Below the pieces are notes generated by a model. That model searched no databases and was not told the DNA's origin. It saw only the letters and a program-made list of their open reading frames with translations. Shown piece by piece: positions 14,532 through 22,661 of a DNA stretch of 34,410 bases. The stretch is taken from the IMG/VR virus record IMGVR_UViG_3300025133_000360, positions 1-34,410 of that record. One strand, given 5' to 3'. The translations under genes were made by a program, and so were the position numbers. Source of the stretch: a virus. The first letter of the stretch is position 1, and the number at the start of each line of letters is the position of its first letter.

Positions 14532-14821
14532 AATTGTTCCTTTATATCTTTTTTAGTGATTGCTGTTATGTGAATAATATCTTCTATCTCAGGATACTCT
14601 TTCAAATCTTTATCTCTTTTGCGGTCTCTTTTTATATTGTGTCCATATATTCCATCAGCTTCAATTACTCTTTGTATCTCTGAAACATAAAAATCTACTG
14701 TATATGGAGGAAAACTTGTTTGTTGTGAATATCTCATACCAAATTCATCTAAGCAATCAGCAATAATATTCTCTTGTTTAGTATATTCTTTAGGGGGTAA
14801 GTTCATTTTGTAACTCTTCAA
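14501..14821 (-). CDS. DUF559/Vsr-like small PD-(D/E)XK endonuclease
   Basis: This 106-residue protein shows the Vsr-type core: helix EYTKQENIIADCLDEFG, then YSQQTSFPPYTVDFYVSEIQRVIEADG, in which the D of TVDFYV and the E-A-D of VIEADG are the metal-binding residues, then HxxKRDRKRDKDL. This matches DUF559 and very-short-patch repair endonucleases. It could nick DNA in repair, recombination or packaging, or act against host DNA. It overlaps the RecA-like gene upstream by 32 nt and the Cas4-like gene downstream by 31 nt, so the three are translated together. Confidence 0.8.
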   Translation of the reverse strand: MKSYKMNLPPKEYTKQENIIADCLDEFGMRYSQQTSFPPYTVDFYVSEIQRVIEADGIYGHNIKRDRKRDKDLKEYPEIEDIIHITAITKKDIKEQLWQALNKLSQ

Positions 14822-15758
14822 ACAAAGTTGGTGTTTCTAAAAATAACCCTTTCAAACCATTCATGCCCTGTATTTTAGTACCCTTATAGGTGTACCATGT
14901 CCCTGATTGCTCGATTGCTCCTTGATTAATGCCCTCTCGCATAAAAGTCTCTATAACATCTATGCCACCACCTGCTTTGAAGGGTACCACAGCTGCGTTC
15001 CAGTGCTCACCACCTATCTTAGACTTATGCATTCGTATCTGCATGTCGAACCCAACTCGTCTGTCCTCACCGTCTATTTTTTCATTTATCCAACCATCCC
15101 GTCTAACTTCCAACATTGCATGAGCATAAAAAGTCTGCCCTTGACCTCCCGGCCAAGTATTTCCTTGTCTTCCGATGCCTCCAATGCTTTGTCTCTGTTG
15201 GTTTATAGCAATAAACGCTGAACCATTCTCTAGGTACGGGAACAGTTTTGGAAAAGCACTATTTACAAATCTTCCTTGCCAAGCCATTGGGTTGTAATCA
15301 AAGTTACCCTTCTCAACTTCTTTTGTTATATCTTTGGGTACTAAGGCTGCAATACTGTCCAATACAACTACAGCAACACCCGCCTGTAACCCTTCCTTAA
15401 GCTGTGCCATTGCTTCCTCACCGTTAAGAGGTTGAGATATTATAATTTTAGATTGGTCTACACCACATTTAGTCATCCAGTCTTTATCATAAGACCTTTC
15501 TGCGTCTATCCACATAGCCTCTCCGCCTTCTTTTTGGGCACTTGATACAGCTAAAGAAGATAAATATGATTTACCTACATTAGGAGGACCATAGATTAGT
15601 GTAAATCGATTCTTAGGGAGTCCCCCGCCTAATAACTGGTCTAACTGAGGTAAATGAAATGGTATTTTTTCTACCTCTGGCACATCTTCTCCTAAAGAAA
15701 ACTTTAAATCTTTGTTTTTTAATAGTTTTTTAATTGCACTATCTGCGTCTTTATCCAT
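14790..15758 (-). CDS. RecA/UvsX-like recombinase
   Basis: This 322-residue protein has Walker A G57-PPNVGKS (57-64), a catalytic-type E87 in DAERSYD, Walker B ending at D134 (VVVLDSIAAL), and INQQRQ at 185-190, corresponding to the loop-2 NQ-R segment of RecA. The C-terminal domain has the RecA-like motif GTWYTYKGTKIQG MNGLK. It should coat single-stranded DNA, pair homologous strands and support recombination-dependent replication and repair of ends. It overlaps the MazG-like gene upstream by 8 nt and the Vsr-like gene by 32 nt. Archaeal RadA-type features are absent. Confidence 0.92.
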   Translation of the reverse strand: MDKDADSAIKKLLKNKDLKFSLGEDVPEVEKIPFHLPQLDQLLGGGLPKNRFTLIYGPPNVGKSYLSSLAVSSAQKEGGEAMWIDAERSYDKDWMTKCGVDQSKIIISQPLNGEEAMAQLKEGLQAGVAVVVLDSIAALVPKDITKEVEKGNFDYNPMAWQGRFVNSAFPKLFPYLENGSAFIAINQQRQSIGGIGRQGNTWPGGQGQTFYAHAMLEVRRDGWINEKIDGEDRRVGFDMQIRMHKSKIGGEHWNAAVVPFKAGGGIDVIETFMREGINQGAIEQSGTWYTYKGTKIQGMNGLKGLFLETPTLFEELQNELTP

Positions 15759-16011
15759 CTTGTTGTCTCCTATGTATAGATTCTGCCCATGAAAAATAAG
15801 TAGCGGCTAATTCAATCAACTCAATAAACAATTTAGTGTCATTTCGATTGAAAATCTCTTTCACAACATCTCCATTTTTATCAGTTGTTATAAGATTCCA
15901 CCAAGAATCATCGTGGTCTTGTGTTCCATATACTTTTGTTTGTCGTTCTTTTTCTGCTAATACAGCTTCTAATATACTCATACTAGAAACATTAGATTTA
16001 TTTGGAGTCAT
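15751..16011 (-). CDS. MazG-like nucleotide pyrophosphohydrolase fold with lost catalytic motif
   Basis: This 86-residue protein matches the phage MazG-like pattern of helix ILEAVLAEKERQTKVYG, then TQDHDDSWWNLI, a second helix and ELIELAATYFSWAESI. In active members the middle carries EExGE for magnesium binding. Here the matching stretch is TTDKNGDVVKEIF, so at least the two leading glutamates are gone, and the final GD replaces GE. It may have changed role or be an inactive or regulatory relative. The start with GAGG 9 nt upstream is better than the internal Met at residue 11, which has no ribosome site. Confidence 0.6.
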   Translation of the reverse strand: MTPNKSNVSSMSILEAVLAEKERQTKVYGTQDHDDSWWNLITTDKNGDVVKEIFNRNDTKLFIELIELAATYFSWAESIHRRQQDG

Positions 16012-16216
16012 CTAACATATCCTCGATTTGTGTATCTACTTTTCCTTTTATAAAGTCCCACACAACATCGGCTACTTTTTTAGATTCTTCTAACTGCGGT
16101 TCTATTGGTAAATCAGTATCTATCTGGTCAACAGATAAGTCTACTCTTCCATATTGGTTTTGTTCTAAGGGACCTACTCTAAATGTAAATCCTAAATGTG
16201 CACTAACTTTCGGCAT
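15998..16216 (-). CDS. Small protein of unknown function
   Basis: This 72-residue protein (start MPKVSAHLGFTFRVG) has a beta-rich first half with GRVDLSVDQIDTDLP and an acidic helix (KKVADVVWDFIKGKVDTQIEDML). An excellent AGGAGG site precedes the ATG. It overlaps the neighbouring genes by 25 and 14 nt. The pattern of a beta-sheet domain followed by an acidic helix recalls small DNA-metabolism accessory proteins, but I cannot place it in a family. Confidence 0.65.
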   Translation of the reverse strand: MPKVSAHLGFTFRVGPLEQNQYGRVDLSVDQIDTDLPIEPQLEESKKVADVVWDFIKGKVDTQIEDMLDDSK

Positions 16217-16419
16217 TTGAAACCTCCTTTTGGTCTAGCTCTATATATTTTTAATATTTTCTTTTTACTAAGTTTATGGTTGTGTCCTAAATGATATCCT
16301 TCGTGTTTCTTGCAATAATAAGAATCCATGTTTGAAAACAAAATCTGCTCTCTGTAAAGGGCAAGAGCAGTCTCTACATCGGACTCACATTCATATATTA
16401 TTTTTGTATCACAGCCCAT
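16192..16419 (-). CDS. Small Cys/His protein of unknown function
   Basis: This 75-residue protein has a Cys/His-rich centre, YYCKKHEGYHLGHNH, that could bind one zinc ion, and a basic C-terminal tail with FKCRKL. It starts 3 nt after the DUF3310-like gene, with only a weak AAGAAG ribosome site. Such small finger proteins are common in phage early regions and often bind nucleic acid or host proteins; the target is unknown. Confidence 0.55.
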   Translation of the reverse strand: MGCDTKIIYECESDVETALALYREQILFSNMDSYYCKKHEGYHLGHNHKLSKKKILKIYRARPKGGFKCRKLVHI

Positions 16420-16422
16420 TTC

Positions 16423-16680
16423 TTATTCTTCTTTATCACTAAAATGCAACAGTAACATTGCATAGTGTATTATTTTTAGTATGTCCTTACGAGGTGTACC
16501 TTTTTTATCATATCTTGAAGCATACTTTAGAATATTACTTCTACAAAATGCTTTAGCATCTCCACAAGCTGCTATAAAGTCTAATGTCTGAACCTCACCC
16601 TCGCTGTAATGCTGGTCATATGTGTCTTCCACATACTCAGTTATTTCTTTTATTATTTTATCTTCGTTATACTTAGACAT
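16423..16680 (-). CDS. DUF3310-like small protein
   Basis: The protein is best started at the ATG at 16680 (MSKYNEDKIIKEI), which overlaps the HNH stop by 8 nt and has a GGA at fair distance, giving 85 residues. A longer reading from 16737 would run deep into the HNH gene. The segment FCRSNILKYASRYDKKGTPRKD and the following IHYAMLLLH match the helical signature of DUF3310 (SaV) phage proteins. The function of that family is not established, but members accompany nucleotide and DNA-metabolism genes, as here. Confidence 0.6.
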   Translation of the reverse strand: MSKYNEDKIIKEITEYVEDTYDQHYSEGEVQTLDFIAACGDAKAFCRSNILKYASRYDKKGTPRKDILKIIHYAMLLLHFSDKEE

Positions 16681-17302
16681 TTTCATCTTCCATTTTAAAC
16701 AATGGTAATTGTTTATTTTTAGTTTCAACGGTTTCATTTAGTAAAGGTTTTTCTCTATCCGCCCTGTACCTTTTATTCATATACATGGGAAGGTGCCCTA
16801 ACCCTAATTCTTTAATTTTTTCCTGAAAAAACTCTTTCGTTGTTACAAGTTTACTTCTGGTATCACGTTTTGTTTTTTTGTTATCTGCTCTACCTTTACC
16901 TTTATTTTGCGGACTATGGACAGTAATTTCTCTATGGCAATTTGGACATAAAGGTATCAAGTTTTCGTAGCGATGGTCATAAGGATTATCATTATAATGA
17001 ATTATCTCTAAATTAGGTAACCCATTTCCATTTAGTCCCGAATATCCACAGACTGGGCAAGTGTTACCACACTTCTCTAATAAATATGCTCTGACAATAG
17101 TAGAAATATCAGTTCTAGAACCACCAAGCACTTTATCAGCCTTCCAATCTTTTATAAACTGTACTCTTCTAAGAAGATGGGCTTCGGACGCTGCTCTAGA
17201 TTGTTTAGATACATTTGGGCGTATTTGTAAAGCATCCCATTTTTCTTTATATTTTAGCTTGTAATGGGTAGTAGATTTTAAATTTTCTTTGTGTTTAGTC
17301 AT
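16673..17302 (-). CDS. HNH endonuclease, possibly a free-standing homing enzyme
   Basis: This 209-residue protein carries a zinc-bound HNH domain at about residues 78-128: CPVCG, then LEIIHYND with the first catalytic His, then ENLIPLCPNCH with the Asn and last His. Both CxxC pairs are present, so the fold should be intact. The flanks are basic and helical and could bind DNA. It lies after DNA polymerase A, a common neighbour of free-standing HNH homing endonucleases in phages. The ATG lacks a Shine-Dalgarno and sits close behind an AGTATATAA box, so it may have its own, possibly leaderless, transcript. Confidence 0.85.
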   Translation of the reverse strand: MTKHKENLKSTTHYKLKYKEKWDALQIRPNVSKQSRAASEAHLLRRVQFIKDWKADKVLGGSRTDISTIVRAYLLEKCGNTCPVCGYSGLNGNGLPNLEIIHYNDNPYDHRYENLIPLCPNCHREITVHSPQNKGKGRADNKKTKRDTRSKLVTTKEFFQEKIKELGLGHLPMYMNKRYRADREKPLLNETVETKNKQLPLFKMEDENV

Positions 17303-17307
17303 AGTGT

Positions 17308-17317
17308 TTATATACTA
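17308..17317 (-). promoter_or_regulatory. Possible promoter variant before the HNH gene
   Basis: The minus strand reads TAGTATATAA in the 34-nt gap before the HNH gene. It differs from the repeated AGTATAATA box at one or two positions. A TATATA at 17314-17309 would place the transcript start almost at the ATG. The match is weaker than the others, so I treat it as tentative. Confidence 0.3.
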
Positions 17318-17336
17318 TCAGTTTTTATGTTTATTT

Positions 17337-19427
17337 TCAAGACCAAACTACCCCGTTGGAGTCTGTCGTTGGAGCGTCATCCCAATCTACAAGGTCATCC
17401 ATAGTTAAAACTTTTAGTTCCTTCTTATTCGCCCAAGATGGTGTACACAACTCCATATCAACTTTTAGTGGTATATCCAAAGTATTTGTCTCAAGTAAAT
17501 CCCTAATTGCAAAAGGTACAGTCTCTAATTCGGAATCATGTATCTCACATATAATTTCATCATGAACCTGTAATAAAATATTGCTTTTTTTATTATCTAA
17601 AAATTTAGCAACCTCAAGCATACGTTCACTCAAAAGGTCAGCACTGGTTCCTTGGACGAGATAGTTTACTCCTTTGTAAGCAAATTGTGGGTTAATTTGG
17701 TAAACCCTACCATACTTATTGCGGATTTTACCCACCCCCTCAACCTTTGCAACAACTGCATCGAAGAAATCTTTTGAACCCCTCATACCCTCAAAGTATT
17801 GCCTTTTAAACTTCCCGGCTTCTCTTGGAGAAGTATTCAACTGTTGGGCTAATTTCTTATTACCAATACCATAAATAGTACCAAATGTAATAGCCTTAGC
17901 ATACTGACGATATTCCTTGAATCTATTATGTGACTCATCTATTTTGAAAGCAAGTTTTGCCGCTTCACTGTGGAAGTCTACATCTGTTTTATTTAGAATG
18001 GCATCAATCTCAGGGTTTCTAAAATATGACATAAATACCCGAACTTCCATCTGACTATAGTCAAACCCAACTAAAGAGTATCCTTGACGTGGGATAAACA
18101 ATCTACGTATAGCTATCTGGTGTTTATCTAATTCATCATATGATTCATCACCAATAAAAGACCATGTTGCTAATACATCATCAGATAACTCATTATCTAT
18201 GGTAATACCCTTTTGGGCAACCATAGCCGAGATTTTACCTCTCATATCAATCTTATCTTCTTCTGTTAGTTGTTTCTCTATCAATTTAAAGTGGTTACGA
18301 GGAATGTTTTGTAAGTTAGGCTCTCTACTAGATAGTCTCCCAGTTGCTGTACCCCAATTACAAAATGAAGTGTGCATAGTATCTATTTCTGTATATGGTA
18401 ATATATATGTAGATTTCAGCTTCTCTAGGGTTCGATACTGTCTTATTAACCCCGCCATTCTATGATTGATATTTATTAGGGCAGCCTCATTCCAAGAATC
18501 TTGACCCTTAGATGTTTTTACAGGCGACTCAATCCCCATAGAATTAAAGACCTCACCTATCTGCTTAGGACTTGATATATTGAACTCGTCTTCATCATGT
18601 TTTTTAGACGACATTGGAATATCATAATTCCACCTTTTACGCACAGATATTTTCAGTATCTCGTCCTCAACCTCAGTCAATCTACTAGTAATTAGCTTTT
18701 CAACTCCTAAAGCATAGTGTTTGTCTACCGAAATACCTCTTCTTTCCATGGCATAAAGAACTTTAGTTAATTCACATTCCATAGTAAAGATATCGTTTTG
18801 TCTACTATCTTCTATCTTTTTTAAGTAATCGTTATAAATTCTACTCGTAAGTCTTACGTCTTCTTGACAATACTCACCTAATATATCTGCTGGTGCCTTT
18901 GAAAAATCTCTAAACCACCCTTTATTAGATTTTAGGACCTTTTTAGTATCATCATCATACTGTATAGCCTCTTGCCCATAATTACGCTTACCTGTAGCCG
19001 AAAGACCCAATTCTTTGGTATCAGAATGTTCTATCAATCGAACCATAACTATAACATCTATAAGCTTTTTGTCTAAAACTGATAGCCCCTCTTTTTCCAA
19101 AAAGTGCAAATCAAACTTTAAGTTATAACCTATGTAAGATTTTACCGATTGGTTTAAAAGAGATATTAGTTGCTGTAAGGACTCACTAGATAAATTATTA
19201 CCATCGTGGTGTCTAAAGGGGTAATACTGAGTAAGGCCTTCTTTTTTAGGTTCTCCGACACCAATCCCACATATTTGGTTGGTGCCAAAAGACTTTAATC
19301 CGTTTGTTTCAACATCCACAACCAAGGTCGGTGCTACCTCTAATACCGACCTCAGCTGATTGACATTCTGTTCAAATGTTTCTTCGGTTACTGCAGCTTC
19401 TTTAGAATAAAGGTTGTTCTGAATCAT
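17337..19427 (-). CDS. polA: DNA polymerase I (family A) with proofreading exonuclease
   Basis: This 696-residue replicative polymerase has a 3'-5' exonuclease with D38/E40 (VVDVETNG), D106 (NLKFDLHFL) and Y186/D190 (EYCQED), all intact. The polymerase domain has motif A with D456 (GFDYSQMEVR), motif B with R507 and K511-A-I-T-F515-G, and motif C H622-D-E. Phe stands at the position equivalent to E. coli F762. No 5'-3' exonuclease domain is present. Between LQNIP (about 373) and IRRLFIP (about 440) lies an insertion of about 60 residues that E. coli Pol I lacks. It overlaps the SSB-like gene by 26 nt. Confidence 0.95.
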   Translation of the reverse strand: MIQNNLYSKEAAVTEETFEQNVNQLRSVLEVAPTLVVDVETNGLKSFGTNQICGIGVGEPKKEGLTQYYPFRHHDGNNLSSESLQQLISLLNQSVKSYIGYNLKFDLHFLEKEGLSVLDKKLIDVIVMVRLIEHSDTKELGLSATGKRNYGQEAIQYDDDTKKVLKSNKGWFRDFSKAPADILGEYCQEDVRLTSRIYNDYLKKIEDSRQNDIFTMECELTKVLYAMERRGISVDKHYALGVEKLITSRLTEVEDEILKISVRKRWNYDIPMSSKKHDEDEFNISSPKQIGEVFNSMGIESPVKTSKGQDSWNEAALININHRMAGLIRQYRTLEKLKSTYILPYTEIDTMHTSFCNWGTATGRLSSREPNLQNIPRNHFKLIEKQLTEEDKIDMRGKISAMVAQKGITIDNELSDDVLATWSFIGDESYDELDKHQIAIRRLFIPRQGYSLVGFDYSQMEVRVFMSYFRNPEIDAILNKTDVDFHSEAAKLAFKIDESHNRFKEYRQYAKAITFGTIYGIGNKKLAQQLNTSPREAGKFKRQYFEGMRGSKDFFDAVVAKVEGVGKIRNKYGRVYQINPQFAYKGVNYLVQGTSADLLSERMLEVAKFLDNKKSNILLQVHDEIICEIHDSELETVPFAIRDLLETNTLDIPLKVDMELCTPSWANKKELKVLTMDDLVDWDDAPTTDSNGVVWS

Positions 19428-20094
19428 CAGAAGTTGCTGCGTTCTTTGCTATATCCATAGCTGCGTCTGCGGAATTACCGTATCTCTCATAGAAATAATC
19501 TAGTAGTGGGGGTAGTTCTGCAATATCACTTTGTCTTTCTGAAGGTATCTCATCGTTTTTAGGGGTAGCTGTAATAGAATAAGAAGTCTCGTACATTCCT
19601 TGACCAGTTCTTTTTATTCTTATAACACCTTTATTTAATGCTCCCCAATCACTATAAACCTCAACTAATTGGTTCCATATATAGTCACTTCTACCAAAAG
19701 TCAAAGCAATGATACGAAAATCATTTACATCTTCTCTAAACATTTTTTTACCTGCCGGACCATCGACTTCAACCCAGTCATCGTTTCTCTTCTCTTGGTG
19801 CATTATGTTGTGAACATATGCCCAAATTGCAAATTTGTGTGATGCTCTAACATCATCAGGAACGATAGAAGTATCTACTCTCTCGTCTTTCAATAAATTT
19901 ACAAACTTATTGCCTGCTCTAAAGGTGTATAGATAAATTTCTTCTAAAAAGTTATCATTCTCAGCACCAGTAGCTAGTGATGATAAAAATACTTGGTCGC
20001 CATCTCTGAACCAAATCTCTTTACCCGGTGTAAAGGCAACGTCAGGTCTTTTAGAATCCTCACGCCCTTGTTGTATTCTTGTTATTCCACTCAT
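19402..20094 (-). CDS. Single-stranded DNA-binding protein candidate
   Basis: This 230-residue protein has a beta-rich body with WFRDGDQVFLSSLATG and LEEIYLYTF and ends in an acidic, flexible tail with a terminal aromatic residue (DDSEQPLF). This tail is the hallmark of SSB and T7 gp2.5-type proteins, which use it to recruit polymerase and primase. The gene lies between primase and polymerase. An AGGAGA site precedes the ATG. No specific SSB family is recognised in the body, so the call rests on tail and context. Confidence 0.7.
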   Translation of the reverse strand: MSGITRIQQGREDSKRPDVAFTPGKEIWFRDGDQVFLSSLATGAENDNFLEEIYLYTFRAGNKFVNLLKDERVDTSIVPDDVRASHKFAIWAYVHNIMHQEKRNDDWVEVDGPAGKKMFREDVNDFRIIALTFGRSDYIWNQLVEVYSDWGALNKGVIRIKRTGQGMYETSYSITATPKNDEIPSERQSDIAELPPLLDYFYERYGNSADAAMDIAKNAATSDDSEQPLF

Positions 20095-20106
20095 GTCATT
20101 ATCTCC

Positions 20107-20982
20107 TTATATTAGTACTTTGCTTGTTAGTACTGAATGTAATATATCCAAATCAGTAATTTCTTGCAAGTCTTTGTATTTTTTTGGAATGTTTAAATAT
20201 GATATCAAAAATCTATTGCCCATGTCAAGTGTAGCTTTTTCCATTCCCTTTTTTCCCGCCTCATCATTATCTAATGCTAGTACTAATTCTGTTGCTCGTA
20301 ATGCACTTAAAAGTTCAATCTGTTTTTTAGATAAAGAGGCTCCAAGTAATGCTACAGCTGAGTACCCCTGCTGACTGAGCCACATACAATCTAAGGCCCC
20401 CTCGACTATATATAAGGTCTCTACATCTTTTAGTTTGTTTATACCAAATAAAGTCTTTGATTTAGAAAAACCCTTTGAAAATAAGTACTTTGGTACTGCC
20501 TGCGTTCGTCTTGTTATCCAACCTATAATCTCTTGAGATTGGTTCTTAGCCGGTATCATAAAATCTAGAAAATTGTTAGTTTTACAATCCCACTTTGAAA
20601 TAGTATCTTTGGTGAATCCTCTTTTATATATCCAGTGTCCGTCCGGGACATCTAAGATTACTTCCGGTTTTTGATAAGGGAGTTCTTTGGAAACTTCTTT
20701 TTCCTCGTCCCCAAAGAAAAGTGGATTAATTTCAAGAGAATTAGTATCTATTTGACTACCAACCTCAAGATTAATTTCTTCCCAAGACTTGCCTGAAATC
20801 TTATGGAGAAAGCTTTTTAGACCTCCTTGACCACAACCTGCAAAACAAATCCAAGCTCCCTTATCAAGATTGATTGCACAAGACTCTTTTCTATCTTCAT
20901 GAAAAGGGCAATGTATTACAATCTGTTCTTCATTTGGAATGTCCACCCCATATTTAGTTAATATAGAGTACCAATCTACCAT
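20107..20982 (-). CDS. DnaG-type primase with zinc finger and TOPRIM domain
   Basis: This 291-residue protein starts with a CHC2-type zinc finger: C25-P-F-H28, then C46 and C50 (ICFAGCG). The final pair is spaced CxxxC instead of the usual CxxC. The TOPRIM domain has E194 (YIVEGALDCMW) and D238-N-D240-E-A-G (LALDNDEAG). It lays down RNA primers for the polymerase downstream and works with the DnaB helicase encoded two genes upstream. It is short for DnaG (about 600), as usual for phage primases, and has no helicase domain. Confidence 0.92.
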   Translation of the reverse strand: MVDWYSILTKYGVDIPNEEQIVIHCPFHEDRKESCAINLDKGAWICFAGCGQGGLKSFLHKISGKSWEEINLEVGSQIDTNSLEINPLFFGDEEKEVSKELPYQKPEVILDVPDGHWIYKRGFTKDTISKWDCKTNNFLDFMIPAKNQSQEIIGWITRRTQAVPKYLFSKGFSKSKTLFGINKLKDVETLYIVEGALDCMWLSQQGYSAVALLGASLSKKQIELLSALRATELVLALDNDEAGKKGMEKATLDMGNRFLISYLNIPKKYKDLQEITDLDILHSVLTSKVLI

Positions 20983-21176
20983 TATCTATCCTTTTTGTTT
21001 TTTCTAAGAAATAGAACAACTTCGTTTCTATAACCATTTTCATCTGTAGCAATACCTTTTCTGATATCTCCTACAGTAATGTCAATGATTGGTCGTCCAT
21101 CTCCTTTGCTTCTAGTAGATTTTACAATGATATGACTATCATCTTCACTTCCACCAAGCCAATCGAAAATTCCCAT
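20982..21176 (-). CDS. Small unknown protein between helicase and primase
   Basis: This 64-residue protein (start MGIFDWLGGSEDDSH) has an excellent AGGAGG site and overlaps the primase start by 1 nt. It is beta-rich (HIIVKSTRSKGDGRPIIDITV) and basic at the end. I recognise no family. Its tight place between helicase and primase suggests a replication accessory role. Confidence 0.6.
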   Translation of the reverse strand: MGIFDWLGGSEDDSHIIVKSTRSKGDGRPIIDITVGDIRKGIATDENGYRNEVVLFLRKNKKDR

Positions 21177-21190
21177 ATTAAACCTCCTGT

Positions 21191-22477
21191 TTAAAAGTCT
21201 CCTCCCCCATCGTAATCGGGTATTTCATGTATCTCACCATTGTTGACTGACCACTCCATATAGGTTGTATCTCTCGGCAATTCACCATCCCGATATTTTT
21301 GGAATTGCACTAGTCTTTTGGTGTCGACCTGCTTTTGCATTAGCGATGAAGCATCCGCTGAATCTTTCGCTACAGCACACATAGCTATTGCTACGTCAGC
21401 AGCCCTTATCAAAGCATCTCCAAAAGCCACTTGGTCCGCCCTTGGGGGAGTAAACATATTAGAAGCATCCCGGGTAGCCTGTGTTGATACCATGATTGGA
21501 GTATTTGTTGCAGTTGCTAGGTTTTTCAATCCATAAAACAATGCATGTGATTGTTCCCAAGCAGCTTTTTTTGAATCGCTTGTAGCTACCAAATAAACCC
21601 CATCAATAACTACAAATTCAGGATTATGTTTTCTTACTAATCCTGCAATTGATTCCAAAGATATACCCATCTGACCGGAAATATGGTCACAAACGAGTAA
21701 AGATTCTGTATTAGACTCTTTTAAGTACTTCGCATAGAGTTCCTCATCTATAGGGTCTCCTCGTCTAAGAGCAGTGTGGGAGAAATTGTAGTCCATCATT
21801 TTTGCTAATACCACATCAAGTCTCATATTTATAGCAGTTTGGGGCATTTCTGTAGAAATCAAAAGAGTTCTATGTCCTGCCTTTACTGCAGTAGCTGCTG
21901 CATGAACGCATAACCATGTTTTACCAATAGTCGGTCTTGCGAAAGCTGCTATTAGTTCTCCCGGATTCCAACCCACTCCAGTGGTATTTATAGTCTTGAA
22001 ACTCGTAGGTATGCCCATCAAGCCATCACCCATCTCTCGTTTCATTGTTCTCTCTCGCCACTCCTCTAATCTAGATGTATCTCCTTTATCAAAGGTTTGC
22101 ACATCCTCATCATATACTATTTCAATATCTGTCAAATCCACCATCAAGTTTGTAATGGCTTTTTTTGGATTTTCATTAATTAAATTTACTTGCTTATTAA
22201 CAGCATTACGTAAAGTCCTTTGTAATACGTGGCCCTTAAATTCTTCAACTGCATATTCAAAATTAACGCTGTTAGCCTTGATGTCCAAATTAGGAAACTT
22301 TTCGACAATAGCTTCCGGAGTTGCGAACACTCCATACTTATCAAAATGTTTAATAATCCAATTATATGCTTTACCATGTGCCGCAAAATCTTTTTCTGTA
22401 TGCTTAAACGTACGTAGTTTAATTTTATCATCGAGGTTTAAGATTATAGCGGATTCAATATAATCATAACTAGCCAT
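21191..22477 (-). CDS. Replicative DNA helicase (DnaB family)
   Basis: This 428-residue protein has an N-terminal helical domain (about 1-130) and a RecA-like motor. Walker A is at about 180-187 (ARPTIGKT, as in DnaB ARPSMGKT), LLISTEMP at 205-212 is the H1a-like motif with catalytic Glu, and Walker B is VVID at 289-292. PIMVSTQATRDA supplies the sensor segment and the C-terminus has DTKRLVQFQKYRDGE, close to DnaB H4. It unwinds the template as a hexamer ahead of the polymerase. AGGAGA precedes the ATG with an 8-nt overlap of the gene upstream. Confidence 0.93.
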   Translation of the reverse strand: MASYDYIESAIILNLDDKIKLRTFKHTEKDFAAHGKAYNWIIKHFDKYGVFATPEAIVEKFPNLDIKANSVNFEYAVEEFKGHVLQRTLRNAVNKQVNLINENPKKAITNLMVDLTDIEIVYDEDVQTFDKGDTSRLEEWRERTMKREMGDGLMGIPTSFKTINTTGVGWNPGELIAAFARPTIGKTWLCVHAAATAVKAGHRTLLISTEMPQTAINMRLDVVLAKMMDYNFSHTALRRGDPIDEELYAKYLKESNTESLLVCDHISGQMGISLESIAGLVRKHNPEFVVIDGVYLVATSDSKKAAWEQSHALFYGLKNLATATNTPIMVSTQATRDASNMFTPPRADQVAFGDALIRAADVAIAMCAVAKDSADASSLMQKQVDTKRLVQFQKYRDGELPRDTTYMEWSVNNGEIHEIPDYDGGGDF

Positions 22478-22661
22478 CTGTTTCTCCTGTAGTGCTATAT
22501 AACACTCTATTATTATTAGAATATATATAGTATACTACATCAGACGTATCAAGGTTGTCAATCTCTGCTTTGGCTTTTTCAAAATCTGCATAATACCCTA
22601 CAGTCCAGAAATCTTTTAGGTCAGCAGATGATGCAATTACCCTAAACTCTTGCTCCTCCAC
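22470..22661 (-). CDS. Small unknown protein before the helicase, probably with GTG start
   Basis: An in-frame GTG at 22661 after AGGGG gives a 63-residue protein with a 20-nt overlap of the upstream gene. The ATG at 22730 would overlap by 89 nt, and its first residues are an Arg-rich run that looks like an out-of-frame shadow. The core (VIASSADLKDFWTVGYYADFEKAKAEID) reads like a small alpha/beta domain with YYIYSNNNRVLYS strands. No family is recognised. Confidence 0.55.
   Translation of the reverse strand: MEEQEFRVIASSADLKDFWTVGYYADFEKAKAEIDNLDTSDVVYYIYSNNNRVLYSTTGETDG

Noticed and set aside
17337-19427. Intein in the DNA polymerase insertion
   Set aside because: The extra ~60 residues are too short for an intein and lack Cys/Ser-start and HN-end splicing motifs.
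22186-22431. 81-residue minus-strand ORF in another frame of the helicase N-terminus
   Set aside because: It overlaps wholly with the helicase frame and has no independent support.
21981-22463. 160-residue plus-strand ORF opposite the helicase gene
   Set aside because: The helicase reading frame is certain, and this frame gives a hydrophobic, unrecognisable protein without a start signal.
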